From positions 8,741,671-8,805,670 of the forward strand of contig NC_049992.1 of assembly GCF_000003815.2 (NCBI RefSeq): a stretch of DNA of 64,000 bases, given 5' to 3'. Under the pieces are notes generated by a model. That model saw nothing but the letters and a program-made list of their open reading frames with translations. It had not been told where the DNA came from and ran no database searches. Positions 19,201-28,118 of this stretch are shown here, one piece after another. Source of the stretch: Branchiostoma floridae. Taxonomy: Eukaryota > Chordata > Leptocardii > Amphioxiformes > Branchiostomatidae. The position numbers were made by a program, and so were the translations under genes. Position 1 is the stretch's first letter. Each line of letters starts with the position of its first letter.

Positions 19201-21196
19201 AAAGCTCCAGGAAGTCTTCAGTATGAAATTCATCCCGGGCAGTTGTTAGAAAAGGGAACTTCGAGGTAGATCTGACCACAACGGTAACCCATGGACACCC
19301 GGTCGGATGCCAACTTCCGTACGACTTTTTTTGGTGACGTCCTTGTCAAGAGAGGGGATCTCTGATAGACTGTCAACAAATGATCACTACCAGACATTTC
19401 TGTCCGATCAAATGCGACATATGATCTTTTTGCTCATTTCCACTGTTCTAGCACCAGTTGCAACTTGCAATATTCCCGTCATTAAATAGCATATTTTAAA
19501 GCATATTAAGACAAACTCTGTTTTCCTCTTAATTAAGCGAAGTGTACGATGGCACAGTGCGTAGATACAAAGACGTGATATAACGTCCTTGGTAGATAAT
19601 AGTAGATTCTGAGCAGTAGTAAGTTTTTCTACGTTCAGCTACAGGTACGTCTTTGTTAAAGTTTGTACCACTGCTAGACCTTTGCAAGTAGTATACGCTA
19701 GTTGCTGGCCCCTGTCGACCCATTGTGACACAAGTTGGCGCGGACAGATGGTTGCGGGATCAGCGGTCCCAGGACGGAACATGTTCAGTCATGTTTCAGC
19801 CGTTTTTGTGTGGGAAACTATCGTCTGCGGGTGGGCATTCTTGTGTAGGTTTTGTTTCCCGCCACAGGAATGATCGGAAAGATAGGCAGACAGGTAGGTA
19901 ATGTAAGTGGGAGGGACTTTGGATCTCTTGAAGACATGCCACTGGGTGCGACAAGTCTCAACATGCACTGGAGAAATATCTGTGTTAAATTTGACTCCGT
20001 TTCATCTGTCAAAAAATTAGAATCATGGCCTGGGCCATGATAAATGGACAGTATCCAGCGCTGTACGGATTTGATATTCTCAAAGTAGCGGTTTCGTCGC
20101 GGAGATAGTAGTGGTCGGGATTTTTACCGGCTCCCTCAACGGGTAAAATGATTTTTTCTGCTAACCTCCGCGACCCAACCTCTACTTGGAGAATACGGAT
20201 CTGATGCCTGATCCGTCGCAAGAAGAGGGTGGGGTGAAAGCCGGTCAATCCTTTACAAGGCTGAATACCAGGCTATTAAATCCTCATCTACTCCAATATA
20301 TTACTATGGAGTTCTAGTATTGTTTGCCTTTTGTGTCCAGAATCTCTACTGTACCAAACTGCGGAGTTTAATTAACTGTTGACACAATTTTAGTTAGTTC
20401 TTCGAGAGTAGGAAAACTATTGTCCTGACGACAAACTGAACATTCACGGATTGTCGACAAAAGAAAGGGCGCCGAGTGAACTGGTGTTTGCGTGCTAAGT
20501 ATAGCCGGGGGCCTCTCCCGACGACCACTCCAGTAATACAAAACATTATGATGCAAGATGAAAGGTTTGCCGAGTTACGAAGGGAATACACATTTCTGAC
20601 ANNNNNNNNNNNNNNNNNNNNNNNNNNNNNNNNNNNNNNNNNNNNNNNNNNNNNNNNNNNNNNNNNNNNNNNNNNNNNNNNNNNNNNNNNNNNNNNNNNN
20701 NCGTAGCTCTAGTAGCCCTAGTCCGGGTGAGATATAGATATGCCACAAATGTAACGTTAATTGAACGTGAATATAGGAGTGTAACGTTTACGAATCTCTT
20801 CTTCGAATGCCAAAAGTATGATACAGCGCAACAACAAGTATGACTGACTCAATAATAATGGAAACACATCTTCTAGAGCTCTAAAGACATTATTAACGGC
20901 GGAAGTGTGAAAATCGATCTTGTAATTGATCAACTATTGACTTTTAGTAAGGTTAAAATGTGTACCGAAAGATCGACACATAGAATTGTACAACTGAATT
21001 ACATCTCACCTTGTTCCTCTGATAGAACGTTATCCGGATCGCAAATCCAGGACGGGATCCCGTCCAGTCCACATTTCACCAGATCCTTCTGCGGATCTGG
21101 GTAGTCGTATCTGTTCCACTCCTTTCCGTGAACACACACGAGCAGAGCCGTGAGTGAGAAGCTGACCAAAACTTGGTGGAAACTTACGCGCAACAT
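6858..21196 (-). CDS. TPM/MOLO1-domain single-pass membrane protein (4 exons)
   Basis: The gene model joins 21196-21010, 13787-13661, 10689-10572 and 7262-6858 on the minus strand. All junctions are GT-AG with matching phases (1, 2, 0), giving 278 residues and a TGA stop. Residues 1 to about 24 are a signal peptide (VLVSFSLTALLVCV). Next comes the family start YDYPDP..DL..CG..G.PSWICDPDNVLS, a Cys cluster CLCSSC (79-84), and the TPM-type core GYKVAVAVMDKV, NNFARYLRERW, CGDNVLVLV and VYISAG. Residues ~198-222 are one membrane helix (STVLAIIIAACVLGLLTVV), followed by a ~55-residue basic, Ser-rich tail with DNVYVSL. This is the architecture of MOLO-1, the worm modulator of the levamisole (acetylcholine) receptor. 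By family it is a type I membrane protein that may act as a receptor auxiliary subunit; the partner in this animal is unknown. The extracellular Cys residues suggest disulfides. Confidence 0.88.
7263..10571 (-). other. MOLO1-like intron 3
   Basis: 3.3 kb with no gene-like ORF. It contains a G15 run near 9494-9508 and a G-rich stretch around 9190-9350. No intact transposon ends were recognised. Confidence 0.5.
10572..10689 (-). CDS. MOLO1-like gene exon 3
   Basis: 118 bp between a cctccacag acceptor and a CAG/gtacac donor. It completes a Gly codon, then reads AAEHLDLVANNFARYLRERW and GCGDNVLVLVTKETPQ, the family's A..F...LRDRW...C.N.VLLL pattern. It enters with one base and leaves in phase 0, matching both neighbours. 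Confidence 0.9.
10785..11060. repeat. Diverged ~150-bp tandem duplication
   Basis: Two successive copies share the order GGTAAC-TTCAAATTACTA..GGATAACTGTT, a Cys-free AT-rich middle, CTACGTTGTAAATT, TATAAAAAG and CAATCTCT. They are clearly alignable but differ at many positions. No TIR or TSD was seen. Confidence 0.7.
12514..12585 (+). tRNA. tRNA-Asp (GTC), variant with A at position 8
   Basis: All arms match the other Asp copies: acceptor TCCGTGT/ACACGGA, anticodon GTC at 12547-12549, and a normal T arm. Position 8 is A instead of the near-universal U (TCCGTGT-AAGTATAG). U8 normally makes a tertiary pair with A14, so this copy may be less stable or a decaying gene. A T6 tract follows at about 12596. 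It lies 322 bases upstream of another copy on the same strand. Confidence 0.85.
12836..12907 (+). tRNA. tRNA-Asp (GTC)
   Basis: 72-nt cloverleaf, normal at U8. The 3' acceptor strand reads ACATGGA, turning one acceptor pair into a G-U wobble. Anticodon GTC is at 12869-12871. A TTTT run follows about 10 bases past the end. It forms a same-strand pair with the copy at 12514. Confidence 0.93.
13661..13787 (-). CDS. MOLO1-like gene exon 2
   Basis: 127 bp between a ctccacag acceptor and a GG/gtaagt donor. It encodes VSDVHSRLDEL, the Cys cluster CLCSSC and GYKVAVAVMDKVSYN. The frame is fixed by the exon 1 and exon 3 phases. It is too short to stand out as an ORF. Confidence 0.87.
13879..13940 (-). 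pseudogene. Relic fragment of the Helitron-like protease ORF
   Basis: The plus-strand segment 13879-13906 is nearly identical (one mismatch in 28) to 14622-14649 inside the neighbouring ORF. Read on the minus strand it gives WNTT, a TGA, then NFEVV, so an in-frame stop replaces the Cys codon. Weaker similarity extends a few codons further. It looks like the remains of a second copy or an internal rearrangement of the same element. Confidence 0.55.
13949..15223 (-). CDS. Helitron-type ORF with C76-like cysteine protease domain (truncated)
   Basis: 424-residue intronless ORF on the minus strand inside intron 1 of the MOLO1-like gene, with an in-frame TGA two codons before its ATG. Residues ~12-190 carry a papain-fold deubiquitinase-like signature: GDIIFSGDNRGKQCTANAL with candidate nucleophile Cys26 preceded by Gln25, DLDGVLFQGDALY, SVDDIP, and VYDSHARS with candidate Asp156/His158. 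This Q-C and D-x-H pattern is typical of the herpes-tegument-type (C76) protease fold that is also found at the head of metazoan Helitron Rep/helicase polyproteins. Residues ~335-375 are Lys/Gln/Glu-rich repeats (YKAKKANETCEQKKER), also typical of those polyproteins. The Rep and helicase parts are absent: the last ~50 residues look frame-disturbed and end at a stop. I interpret it as a truncated element; activity is unproven. Confidence 0.65.
   Translation of the reverse strand: MCESILSGKYHQGDIIFSGDNRGKQCTANALMAVVNHSTCRQAITWTSTDLDGVLFQGDALYTYIKPSLRSGVEFLSVDDIPDYLQLYNNTVRVSIKESYTGDIFATEAVYPYYTLKKALEAAFAESNTCLFITAHGITGSTVALLHADNKYFVYDSHARSPITALPDSHGTSTLSMHSSNSNLVSFLQQLNWNTTCNFEVVPVQAENVFLSVEPTGIHIINLTSNVSSMIESENCFQVQQQHTYTLVKPEFVSTKENLQQPNTAFPFAPHCNQSTGKNIVPCTTSKHPSAMPENRNEGLLNQLVMSPNAASNLNDKKVQGLAIQSAICKDKQEKQTYQQKTESLAEQRTSYKAKKANETCEQKKERQCTSGTSSRLWLWSRTGVSFTIFISGTQRTQGIQFRPQKYAGKSNYTSEQRFPANFP
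15262..15580. repeat. 42-bp minisatellite, ~7-8 units
   Basis: Starts of the core CACAGTGCTC fall at 15269, 15312, 15354, 15396, 15438 and 15480 (spacing 43, then 42), followed by two more divergent units. Each unit contains two adjacent hairpin-capable palindromes, TGTGC-AAAAT-GCACA and GTGC-TCAATG-GCAC. Because 42 is a multiple of three, several frames read through as repeated 14-residue peptides, which is a by-product. The array starts about 39 bases upstream of the Helitron-like ORF's ATG. Confidence 0.92.
16470..16694. mobile_element. Foldback element with (CCGGAATAAC)n arms, ~10-bp TSD
   Basis: The left arm GGGTATTTACCGGAATAACC plus further AATAACCCGG repeats is mirrored at the right by GGTTATTCCG repeated four times, then CTAAATACCC. 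Direct repeats CCGTCAACGC flank it (16460-16469 and 16695-16704). The arms are about 50 bases each and built from a ~10-bp subrepeat. The interior is ~120 bp of AT-rich DNA without coding capacity. Confidence 0.82.
16867..16982. repeat. 58-bp tandem duplication
   Basis: The segment CGTTTATTTGAAGGGCT..GAAGGGCTGAGAATTGTCGTAAAAACGCACGGTACATT occurs twice head to tail, 58 bases apart, with one clear difference (TAAG versus TGAG). A GC-rich palindrome (GCCGGGCGCC/GGCGCCCCGGC) follows at 17033-17056. Confidence 0.85.
20073..20195. repeat. Imperfect inverted repeat (~30-bp arms)
   Basis: Left arm GATATTCTCAAAGTAGCGG..GTCGCGGA and right arm TCCGCGAC..CCTCTACTTGGAGAATA are complementary with a few mismatches, around a ~60-bp centre. 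It is probably an old foldback element, but I could not define TSDs. Confidence 0.6.
20602..20701. other. Assembly gap (100 N)
   Basis: Exactly 100 N, the usual placeholder for a gap of unknown size. It lies within intron 1 of the MOLO1-like gene, so the true intron length is unknown. Confidence 0.99.
21010..21196 (-). CDS. MOLO1-like gene exon 1 (start and signal peptide)
   Basis: The ATG at 21196 was chosen because it directly begins a hydrophobic signal peptide. The frame is open for 24 further residues upstream to another Met (21268), but that extension (CFSREKHFITSC) does not resemble a signal sequence. The exon ends at AACAAG/gtgaga. It encodes the signal peptide and the YPDP..CG..G.PSWICDPD segment. 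Confidence 0.87.
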
Positions 21197-21239
21197 GTCG
21201 GTGAGAGAACGTTTGAGAAGACACGACGTTATAAAATGT

Positions 21240-21420
21240 TTCTCCCGACTAAAACACGAGCCGAACACGTCCGAGTCTTGACTGAGCGGTGACTAAACGA
21301 AAAGTGTCGTGCTGCGGTGTGTGACGTAGCAGTACACGCCCACGCGCCCGTCGGAAGGTCCTTAGCAACAGCCTTAGCAACACCAATCACAGCGTCGTGC
21401 GGGAAAGGCGCGGCAGTCGG
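21240..21420 (-). promoter_or_regulatory. Putative MOLO1-like gene promoter with X-box-like and CCAAT motifs
   Basis: A GC- and CpG-rich stretch just upstream of the ATG at 21196. On the minus strand 21358-21390 reads GTGATTGG, then two GTTGCTAAGG motifs 12 bases apart. These resemble RFX X-box half-sites (GTTGCC/AT..) next to an inverted CCAAT box. A TGACGTAG CRE-like site lies at about 21321. Motif matches are by eye only; the transcription start is not known. Confidence 0.4.
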
Positions 21421-24400
21421 TAATTGTTTGGGGGGAAAGGGCAAGAAAGCCACCGGTAGGGTGTAACATAGTACCCAATTGTTACATACGCACCACTTTA
21501 ATATCAACTTCATGTTTAAAGTACCACCAATCCCCCCCTCCCGACTGTATTGCTGCGTTAAAAGTCGCATGCCGGCTCTTAAAAAAGTCTGAAAATTGTG
21601 CAATGTTTCCAGGGATTCGTCATTTTTTGGCTGCATTCCCTATTGTGCGATATGAAAAGAGGCTGACGTGGTCGCATGGTATTGTAATCACAGGAAACCC
21701 AGCGGTTCCAGGGCGCAGTTAACACCCTACACTTACAGTTGTTCATCATTGCCTATAAGAATGATTTAAGTCTCTCAACTCTCAAGTATACGTACATTCA
21801 GGCCCTTGCCAGGTAGATTAACGGATTCCACCCGGTATTTCTCAACCACAGGGTTCGGTTACAGGTGTTTCCGGGACAGGTAAGCCCAGACAGGTACAGG
21901 TATGTGCACACAAACACATACCTGGGCGGCGCGGCGGCTTCAAACCAACAATACCGGCGACATGCCCATATTTAGCATGGCTGCCTTGACGTCATATTCA
22001 AACGATCGGTTGCTCTAAAAATATCTCTAACTAAACGAGTTCTCGGGGCTGTTTTTAGTACTTGTACTACGACTTAAAGTAATGTGCGTGTAACACTTAA
22101 CAAAGTGTCATCTATTTCCAAGAAATATCAAGAGAGGTTGGGAAAACGTATAAGAAAGTTAGAATTGATTCGAAGAAAGTCAAAGTTCAAGTTGATTCTA
22201 TCCAAACGAGTTCTCGGGCCGTTTATGGTACTATTGAAATAATAACACTTAACAATGTGTCATTTTTTCCAAGAAATATCAAGAGAGGTTGGGAAAATGT
22301 ATATAAAAGAATGGCGGAATTGATTTGAATAGATAAAGTAAAAAATCAAGTTGATTTCCTGTGTCTGGTTTTGACTTACGTCATGACTTGTTGAGGCAGG
22401 CGGCAAAATCGGAACTTCAAGTTGGCGTGTCTTCCGACAGCGGACGTAAACATGTGACATCAATTCACTCAATAACAGACGACTATAACCATAACGTCAA
22501 GTTCTGTAAATAAACATGACGGCTACGGTGCATTAACCTGTTGTCAGTGTTGACAAGGGGAAGTTCAACGGTTCCGCCAAACGTTCGAGTTGTGATGAGG
22601 CTGGGACAGGGGACATGGCTGAAGGAGGGACTATTCAGTCACGTATGGTTTAGAACTGTTTCGAGTTACAATGTATTCTCCAATCAGAAGTTTCGGTCAG
22701 GAGATTGCAGCCGAAAGAAATCCGACTGGCAACTTCTAACGTTACTAGTAATAGTAGCCCCCGACAGCAAGATCTGCTTGGAGATTAACTTTTGAGTAGA
22801 CGTCGGAGAAGGACGATAACTTGAATCTGACTTCAGCATGCGGTACCTTACGGTATTGCAGAACTTCCAAACCTACCATACAGTAACATGTCGAGGCTCC
22901 GAGTTCGTCCTCTCCGCAATACGTTACTTTAGGCCATGTTGATTTGATGAACTGAACTGATTTGATTATATGGAAGGCACCCTTTGAGAACACCAAAACT
23001 GAGGCGAACGTGTGAATAAAAAGAAGATTGAACATATGACCGAACACACAGAATACCAAACAATAGTTTCTTCATTTTTGTTCTTTCACATCTTCTCTGA
23101 CCTTGGAATGTTACAAAAAAATAACTTACATGCATGACGTTTTCCCATACTTGTTTTTGCAATCAGATATACAGATATACAGTGTTTGGTTATTCTGAAG
23201 CTGCTTTGTACGATTCAAAGTACAGTGTGTTTGAAAACTTGTGTTAGATTTTTTTTTAATTTTTGGAAATACGAAAATTAATTCACGAATATTTATATCC
23301 GACTATCAGACCCGATCATGCAGACCTTACTGTCGACTGTGGACCTAGTTTGCCTTTTCGGTTTATTCTCCGGATGGGCTTTGGCAGAATCAACTTACTA
23401 AGTTCCTCCTTTCCGGCATTGCACATAGGCTAATGCACTACCCAACTTCCCTCACAGACTTCTAGAAGTGGCGCTGGCAAATCGCGAATCACCGACTATA
23501 GTAATCTACTGATCTATACAGACAATAGTAGCTGTCGCCATGAAAGGAACTCCACTGGCAGCAGCGACCTCTGGCGGTAGCCTCCAAACCGGTTAGCAGC
23601 GGCGGGTGAACAGCCGCAAAGAAAGGGGGAGTATAAAAACATACACAGCATTTACATTGCAACAACAAACACCACAGGGTATCTGAAAATGGACAAAATG
23701 CACAAACATAACGGATCTCGTTTGTATACATGGTGGTGAAAACCTGACTACATGTAACATGTAGTTAGATCCCTGACATGTTATCTTCAAACGTTCACCA
23801 TCTACAAGAACTCTGATTAGTTGTAATCTTATGTAGCCTGATTAAATCTCGCTTATAGCAGCCCGCCAAACATCCGCCGGGGAGGAGCCAGTTACAGCCC
23901 TGGATAGTGGAGTTTGTGTTACACAGACTATAATCTCATGTAACTAGATGTAATTAGATAAGCATTTTTAATGGAGGTAAACGAACAAGCGTGAAATTAT
24001 GACTTGTCTTCCAGTATTTTTTCTGGTCTCCTCCATTACATGCACTTGATTTGATACTACGGTGTTTGAGAAGTGATGCGTAGACTTGATATTGTTTCGT
24101 CAGGTATTTCTTTATAAAACTCTGTCTTAATGTGGATTAAGAACTCTGCATTATTCCACATTTTTGATTCGAGGTGTCATTTCATTACAACGCAAAATGT
24201 ACTGCAGTAGATTTATTGTCCTTGTCATTTGCATTCTGCCCTTCATAGTTGCCATATGGCACTTTCTTTGATGAATGTCTTTCTGTAAGGTATTAGATAT
24301 GGCTTCTGTGGCACAATACCAGAAATGATAAATCAAATCAAGTTGACCACAAAAGATTTTGTACTGAGACAATCAAATGAGCTACTAGTATTACTCCAGA

Positions 24401-24613
24401 GACAATATGTCTAGACTACTTGTATTCCATTCAAGGTATAGCCGGGCTTCTGCAATTTTATGAAATACTAGTAACCGCATAATAACACCACTTCTTCCAT
24501 ACATAACTAACACAAGAAGCAAAAACATACGAAAATAGAAATATTTTGCGTACGAAGAAAAATTCTTACCTTTGGACAGAGCAATTTCATTTCAAGAAGA
24601 AAAAATATTTGCT
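21421..24613. other. Intergenic region between divergent genes
   Basis: It contains the duplicated segment at 22030-22365, an orphan MITE terminus at about 22770-22787 (CTGCTTGGAGATTA) and otherwise unremarkable DNA. No coding exons recognised. Confidence 0.45.
22030..22365. repeat. Diverged ~170-bp tandem duplication
   Basis: Both copies run AACGAGTTCTCGGG, ACACTTAACAA(A/T)GTGTCAT, TTCCAAGAAATATCAAGAGAGGTTGGGAAAA, GAATTGATT and CAAGTTGATT in the same order. The second copy starts at about 22203. Local identity is high in the AAGAAATATCAAGAGAGG core. Confidence 0.8.
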
Positions 24614-24685
24614 CTCCGTGTCGGGGAATCGAACCCCGGTCTCCCGCGTGACAGGCGGGGATACTCACCACTATACTAACACGGA
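24614..24685 (-). tRNA. tRNA-Asp (GTC)
   Basis: 72-nt cloverleaf identical in sequence to the copies at 91 and 5449, with normal U8, anticodon GTC and a T6 terminator downstream on the minus strand. It sits 570 bases upstream of the SPEN start codon on the opposite strand. Confidence 0.96.
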
Positions 24686-25059
24686 TTGGCATGTCCGGGC
24701 AGTCGGGCATTGTAAGGCTTTATACTATATTTTCCCTACAACAACAAACCACATTAGTGATCACCCCCATATTTTCTTCATTTTCTACGTTAGTATTCAT
24801 ACGTAGAATATAATGTAACCCCTGGATTCACTTTTGGCCGTAATATTTGCGCTAGTAACGTAAAAAGCGACGCAAAAGATGTTGATATCAGGCCACTCTG
24901 TGTATGATGACGTCACGCGGCGCGAGACAAATTGATAGCAGCCAAACATTATTCTGCATCTCTGCATCAATTTCAACCAAGAATATCGTCGTAGCAATAC
25001 AAATAAGATTGTATGATATGAAGTATTATGTTAGTAATTTTTGTATAAAATATTTGTAC

Positions 25060-25254
25060 AATACATGCTTTTGTCTTTAGATACGCATATTTTTCTGTCT
25101 GAAAATTGAGACCGTTTCTGAACGCATCAGCTTGCGGCAGAAATCGTTCGGATCGTCCATGACTGCCAGTGGAAGGGAGGGGAAGTAACTACTGTTTTCC
25201 AAGGATTTTCCACCGGAATTTCCACAGGATTTATCTTAGGAACTACCCTGAAAT
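25060..25254 (+). promoter_or_regulatory. SPEN 5' UTR / promoter region
   Basis: The sequence just upstream of the SPEN ATG becomes GC-richer and less repetitive than the intergenic DNA before it. No TATA box is placed convincingly. The region is assigned by position only; the transcription start and any non-coding first exon cannot be seen. Confidence 0.35.
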
Positions 25255-25337
25255 ATGGTCAGAGAAACTAGGCACTTGTGGGTCGGGAATTTACCGGATA
25301 ACGTGCGCGAGGAGCGTATCATCGAACATTTCAAACG
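25255..25337 (+). CDS. SPEN exon 1 (start codon, RRM1 beta-1)
   Basis: The ATG opens MVRETRHLWVGNLPDNVREERIIEHFK, nearly invariant in SPEN proteins. LWVGNL is the RNP2 motif of RRM1. The exon ends ...AAACG/gtgagt in phase 2, and the split Arg codon is completed by exon 2. Confidence 0.96.
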
Positions 25338-28064
25338 GTGAGTGTACTTGGTTGGATGGGTGCTGGGGGTAGAGGCGGTTGGGGGCGGGTAGTTTCCGAA
25401 CGGCTTCCGCTATCCTGACCAAAACACACAATTATCCACTGCCTACACTTTCCATGTGATGGACAGTTGCTCAATTATCCGTCTGTGTGTACGTCAGAGG
25501 GGTATCTTTCGTCTAAACGCCCCTTATTGTGGGGTATTAGGTGCAGAAGTCGCCGTATGCTGGTTGGAAACATGGCGGGGCCGCTGGCAGGCGCACGAGA
25601 TCTCCAGACGTGCTACTCACTCTGCCGCGCCGCACAGACACTGTCACCCGTCCGCCTACCTCCCCCTTAACGTGCCATTTTATCATGTGGACACTCCGTG
25701 TGCGTGTTTTGGACGGTTTTACGTCGGATGCCATTCTATGGGAGAATTTAGCAAATGAGTGGTTGCGTGTCTTTGTTGTTGCCTTGTGGAAAATCGCTTG
25801 CACGGCGAGGCAAAAAAGGGGGAGGGGGTCGGGTCAGGGTCGGCGTTGTTTACACACGATGTTCAATACGACAACGCAGTGACACAAAGGGGGAATGTTT
25901 GCTGTGCGGTGAACCTATTTGGTGGAGGGACGTCTGCTGAACCTAGTAGCAGCGTTAAATGTAGAATTACCATTGATTTGGAAAATGAGTTACAAAGAGA
26001 GAGCAGCTGGACAAAGAATAGCTGTATGCTTGCAGATGATTTGTGAGGTATCATTTGTAACTGAAAGAGTTCACGACAGGAACAGGTGTATTGCAGAAAG
26101 CATACCTATCATTTTGTGGAAACAGATGTCATGCCCATTAGTTTATGGTATTATATCCTTTTGAAGGTAATTCCTGCAGTTTTTGTGCATTTGCAACAGC
26201 TCAGTCAAGGTTAAATTTGTAACTTGAGCCTGCAACCAGTGGTCTTTGAATTTGTGTTTTGAAAGATTTACAGAAATGGCCGCAGGGTTTCAGACTATTA
26301 GATTTTGATACACGATAAAAGCCGCAAGGTCATTGTTTGAACTGTTTATACACTGTAACTTATAATTGTTTAGGGCTCAAAGTATTTTTTTTTTTCTCTT
26401 GCTTAGAACTATAGATATGAGATTCATAATATGGAGCACACCTTTTTTCCTAGAATTTTTGCCTGCAATGTTAAAAGTTCTGAAATTTCCAAAAATTTGG
26501 AGGTTACTATGTACTACATAATGTAGTAGATTCATATTGTCCTATGATAAACCAAGCCGATGAAGACATTTACTGAATATATCTTTGTATTTTTTCTTGG
26601 AAAATATGTGTCTTTGGTGTATGGATAGAGCTATATCAAAGGAAGACTAATGTTGATATCAGTTCAGACAGAAAATGACTTGTTTTATGCATACATTGGT
26701 GTGAGTATAAGTTGTGTGGCAGTCTGCTTTATAAAGTTTATTGCAGGAAAATTTATCGCACAATATATGGGTATGTTAGTAACTTACTAGTGTAAGAGTG
26801 TAAACCTCCGAGACATTAATGGAATACTAGTAACATTATATATTTCTTAGTGAAACTGCAAACAGTATTTTAGTTGAAGTGCCTCTACTACATTTATTTC
26901 AGTTTCCATGTTACGTGGTATATAACACCCAGTATAACAGCAAGCATATACACCAGCAAGCTGATGGAATTATTGCTACACATATCTCTATTTTATGAGA
27001 AGTTGTGCTGTACATTACTCTTCAGTTCGTAGGCATAAACAGGTCTGAGTTGGGGGTTATCCAAGGTAAGCTGTCGTAAACAATCAGCTGAACAAAAAGC
27101 AGGGGGTCCTGTTTGTAGAGCAGGGCTTTTCACTGCTATTGTCTGGTGTTTTTATGTTGAAGCGACCCCTGGGAAAGGACACCAACTGGTTTGCTATGAA
27201 TAAATGATTACCTCAGACAGTAGGGGTGTGGGTATTAGGGGGGTAAGCCATTAGATTACACAGGCAGGGTTCCACTATTGTTTGTTTTGACAACTCAGTA
27301 GACTCTACAAGGTTTCAAACATTTTCTTTTTAGAACATCGTGACGGTTACGCACTATTAACCTGTTTGAATTATTGTGTTTTGGGTACCCTGAAGTTCAT
27401 CACTTCTAAGGATGGTACAGTACTTTTTCTATTGTGTGTAAAAAGACACACTCACAGTCTCACTGTAATTTGCATTACACAAGCCACAGGGTTGAGTCAT
27501 TTGTTGTTTGGGGTCTTTCGCCTAAACCATGTGTTTGTATTGTGAATTGAGATTGTAGTTGTCTTTGTATAACTTTTGTGCTGAGGTTGACTTGACTGTT
27601 TTGTATGGTAGTTCTGTATTTTTTGAAAAGGCACTAGGTTCTTCCTGTTATGTATTTGCTGATTTTTTAGCAATGCTCCAACATTACCTCCACGAAAGTA
27701 GGAGGTTATGCATCAAGCAGGGCCTGTCTGTATATACTTTGTGTGTTATGGGGTCTGTTTGTCTCATATGCTAACGACAGAACTGCTGAATTGATTGCTT
27801 TTGAAGTTGCTGGTTGTGACAAAAACTGGACATAATTAGTTAGATTTTGTGCATATTGGTTGCTTTCCTAGTTGAATATTGTATTCAGGAATGACCATAC
27901 GTGGACTAACTGTGTTCGGTGCAAATTTGCTATGAATATTGTCAGCTCTACAGTAGTTTTTTTTTTTTCATTTGCATATTGCTGAAGTAGATAGGGGACC
28001 TGGCTTCTCTTTGAAGTCAAGACCTTTAGTTTCCAGAATCCAGATTAGCTGTGGTGGTGCAGTC

Positions 28065-28118
<54 letters not shown>

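Larger units (their letters stand above)
15581..21009 (-). other. MOLO1-like intron 1, distal part
   Basis: 5.4 kb that includes a foldback element at 16470, a 58-bp tandem duplication at 16867, an inverted repeat at 20073 and the assembly gap at 20602-20701. No further exon of the host gene is required, since exon 1 and exon 2 phases match. Small ORFs here show no recognisable domain. Confidence 0.5.
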
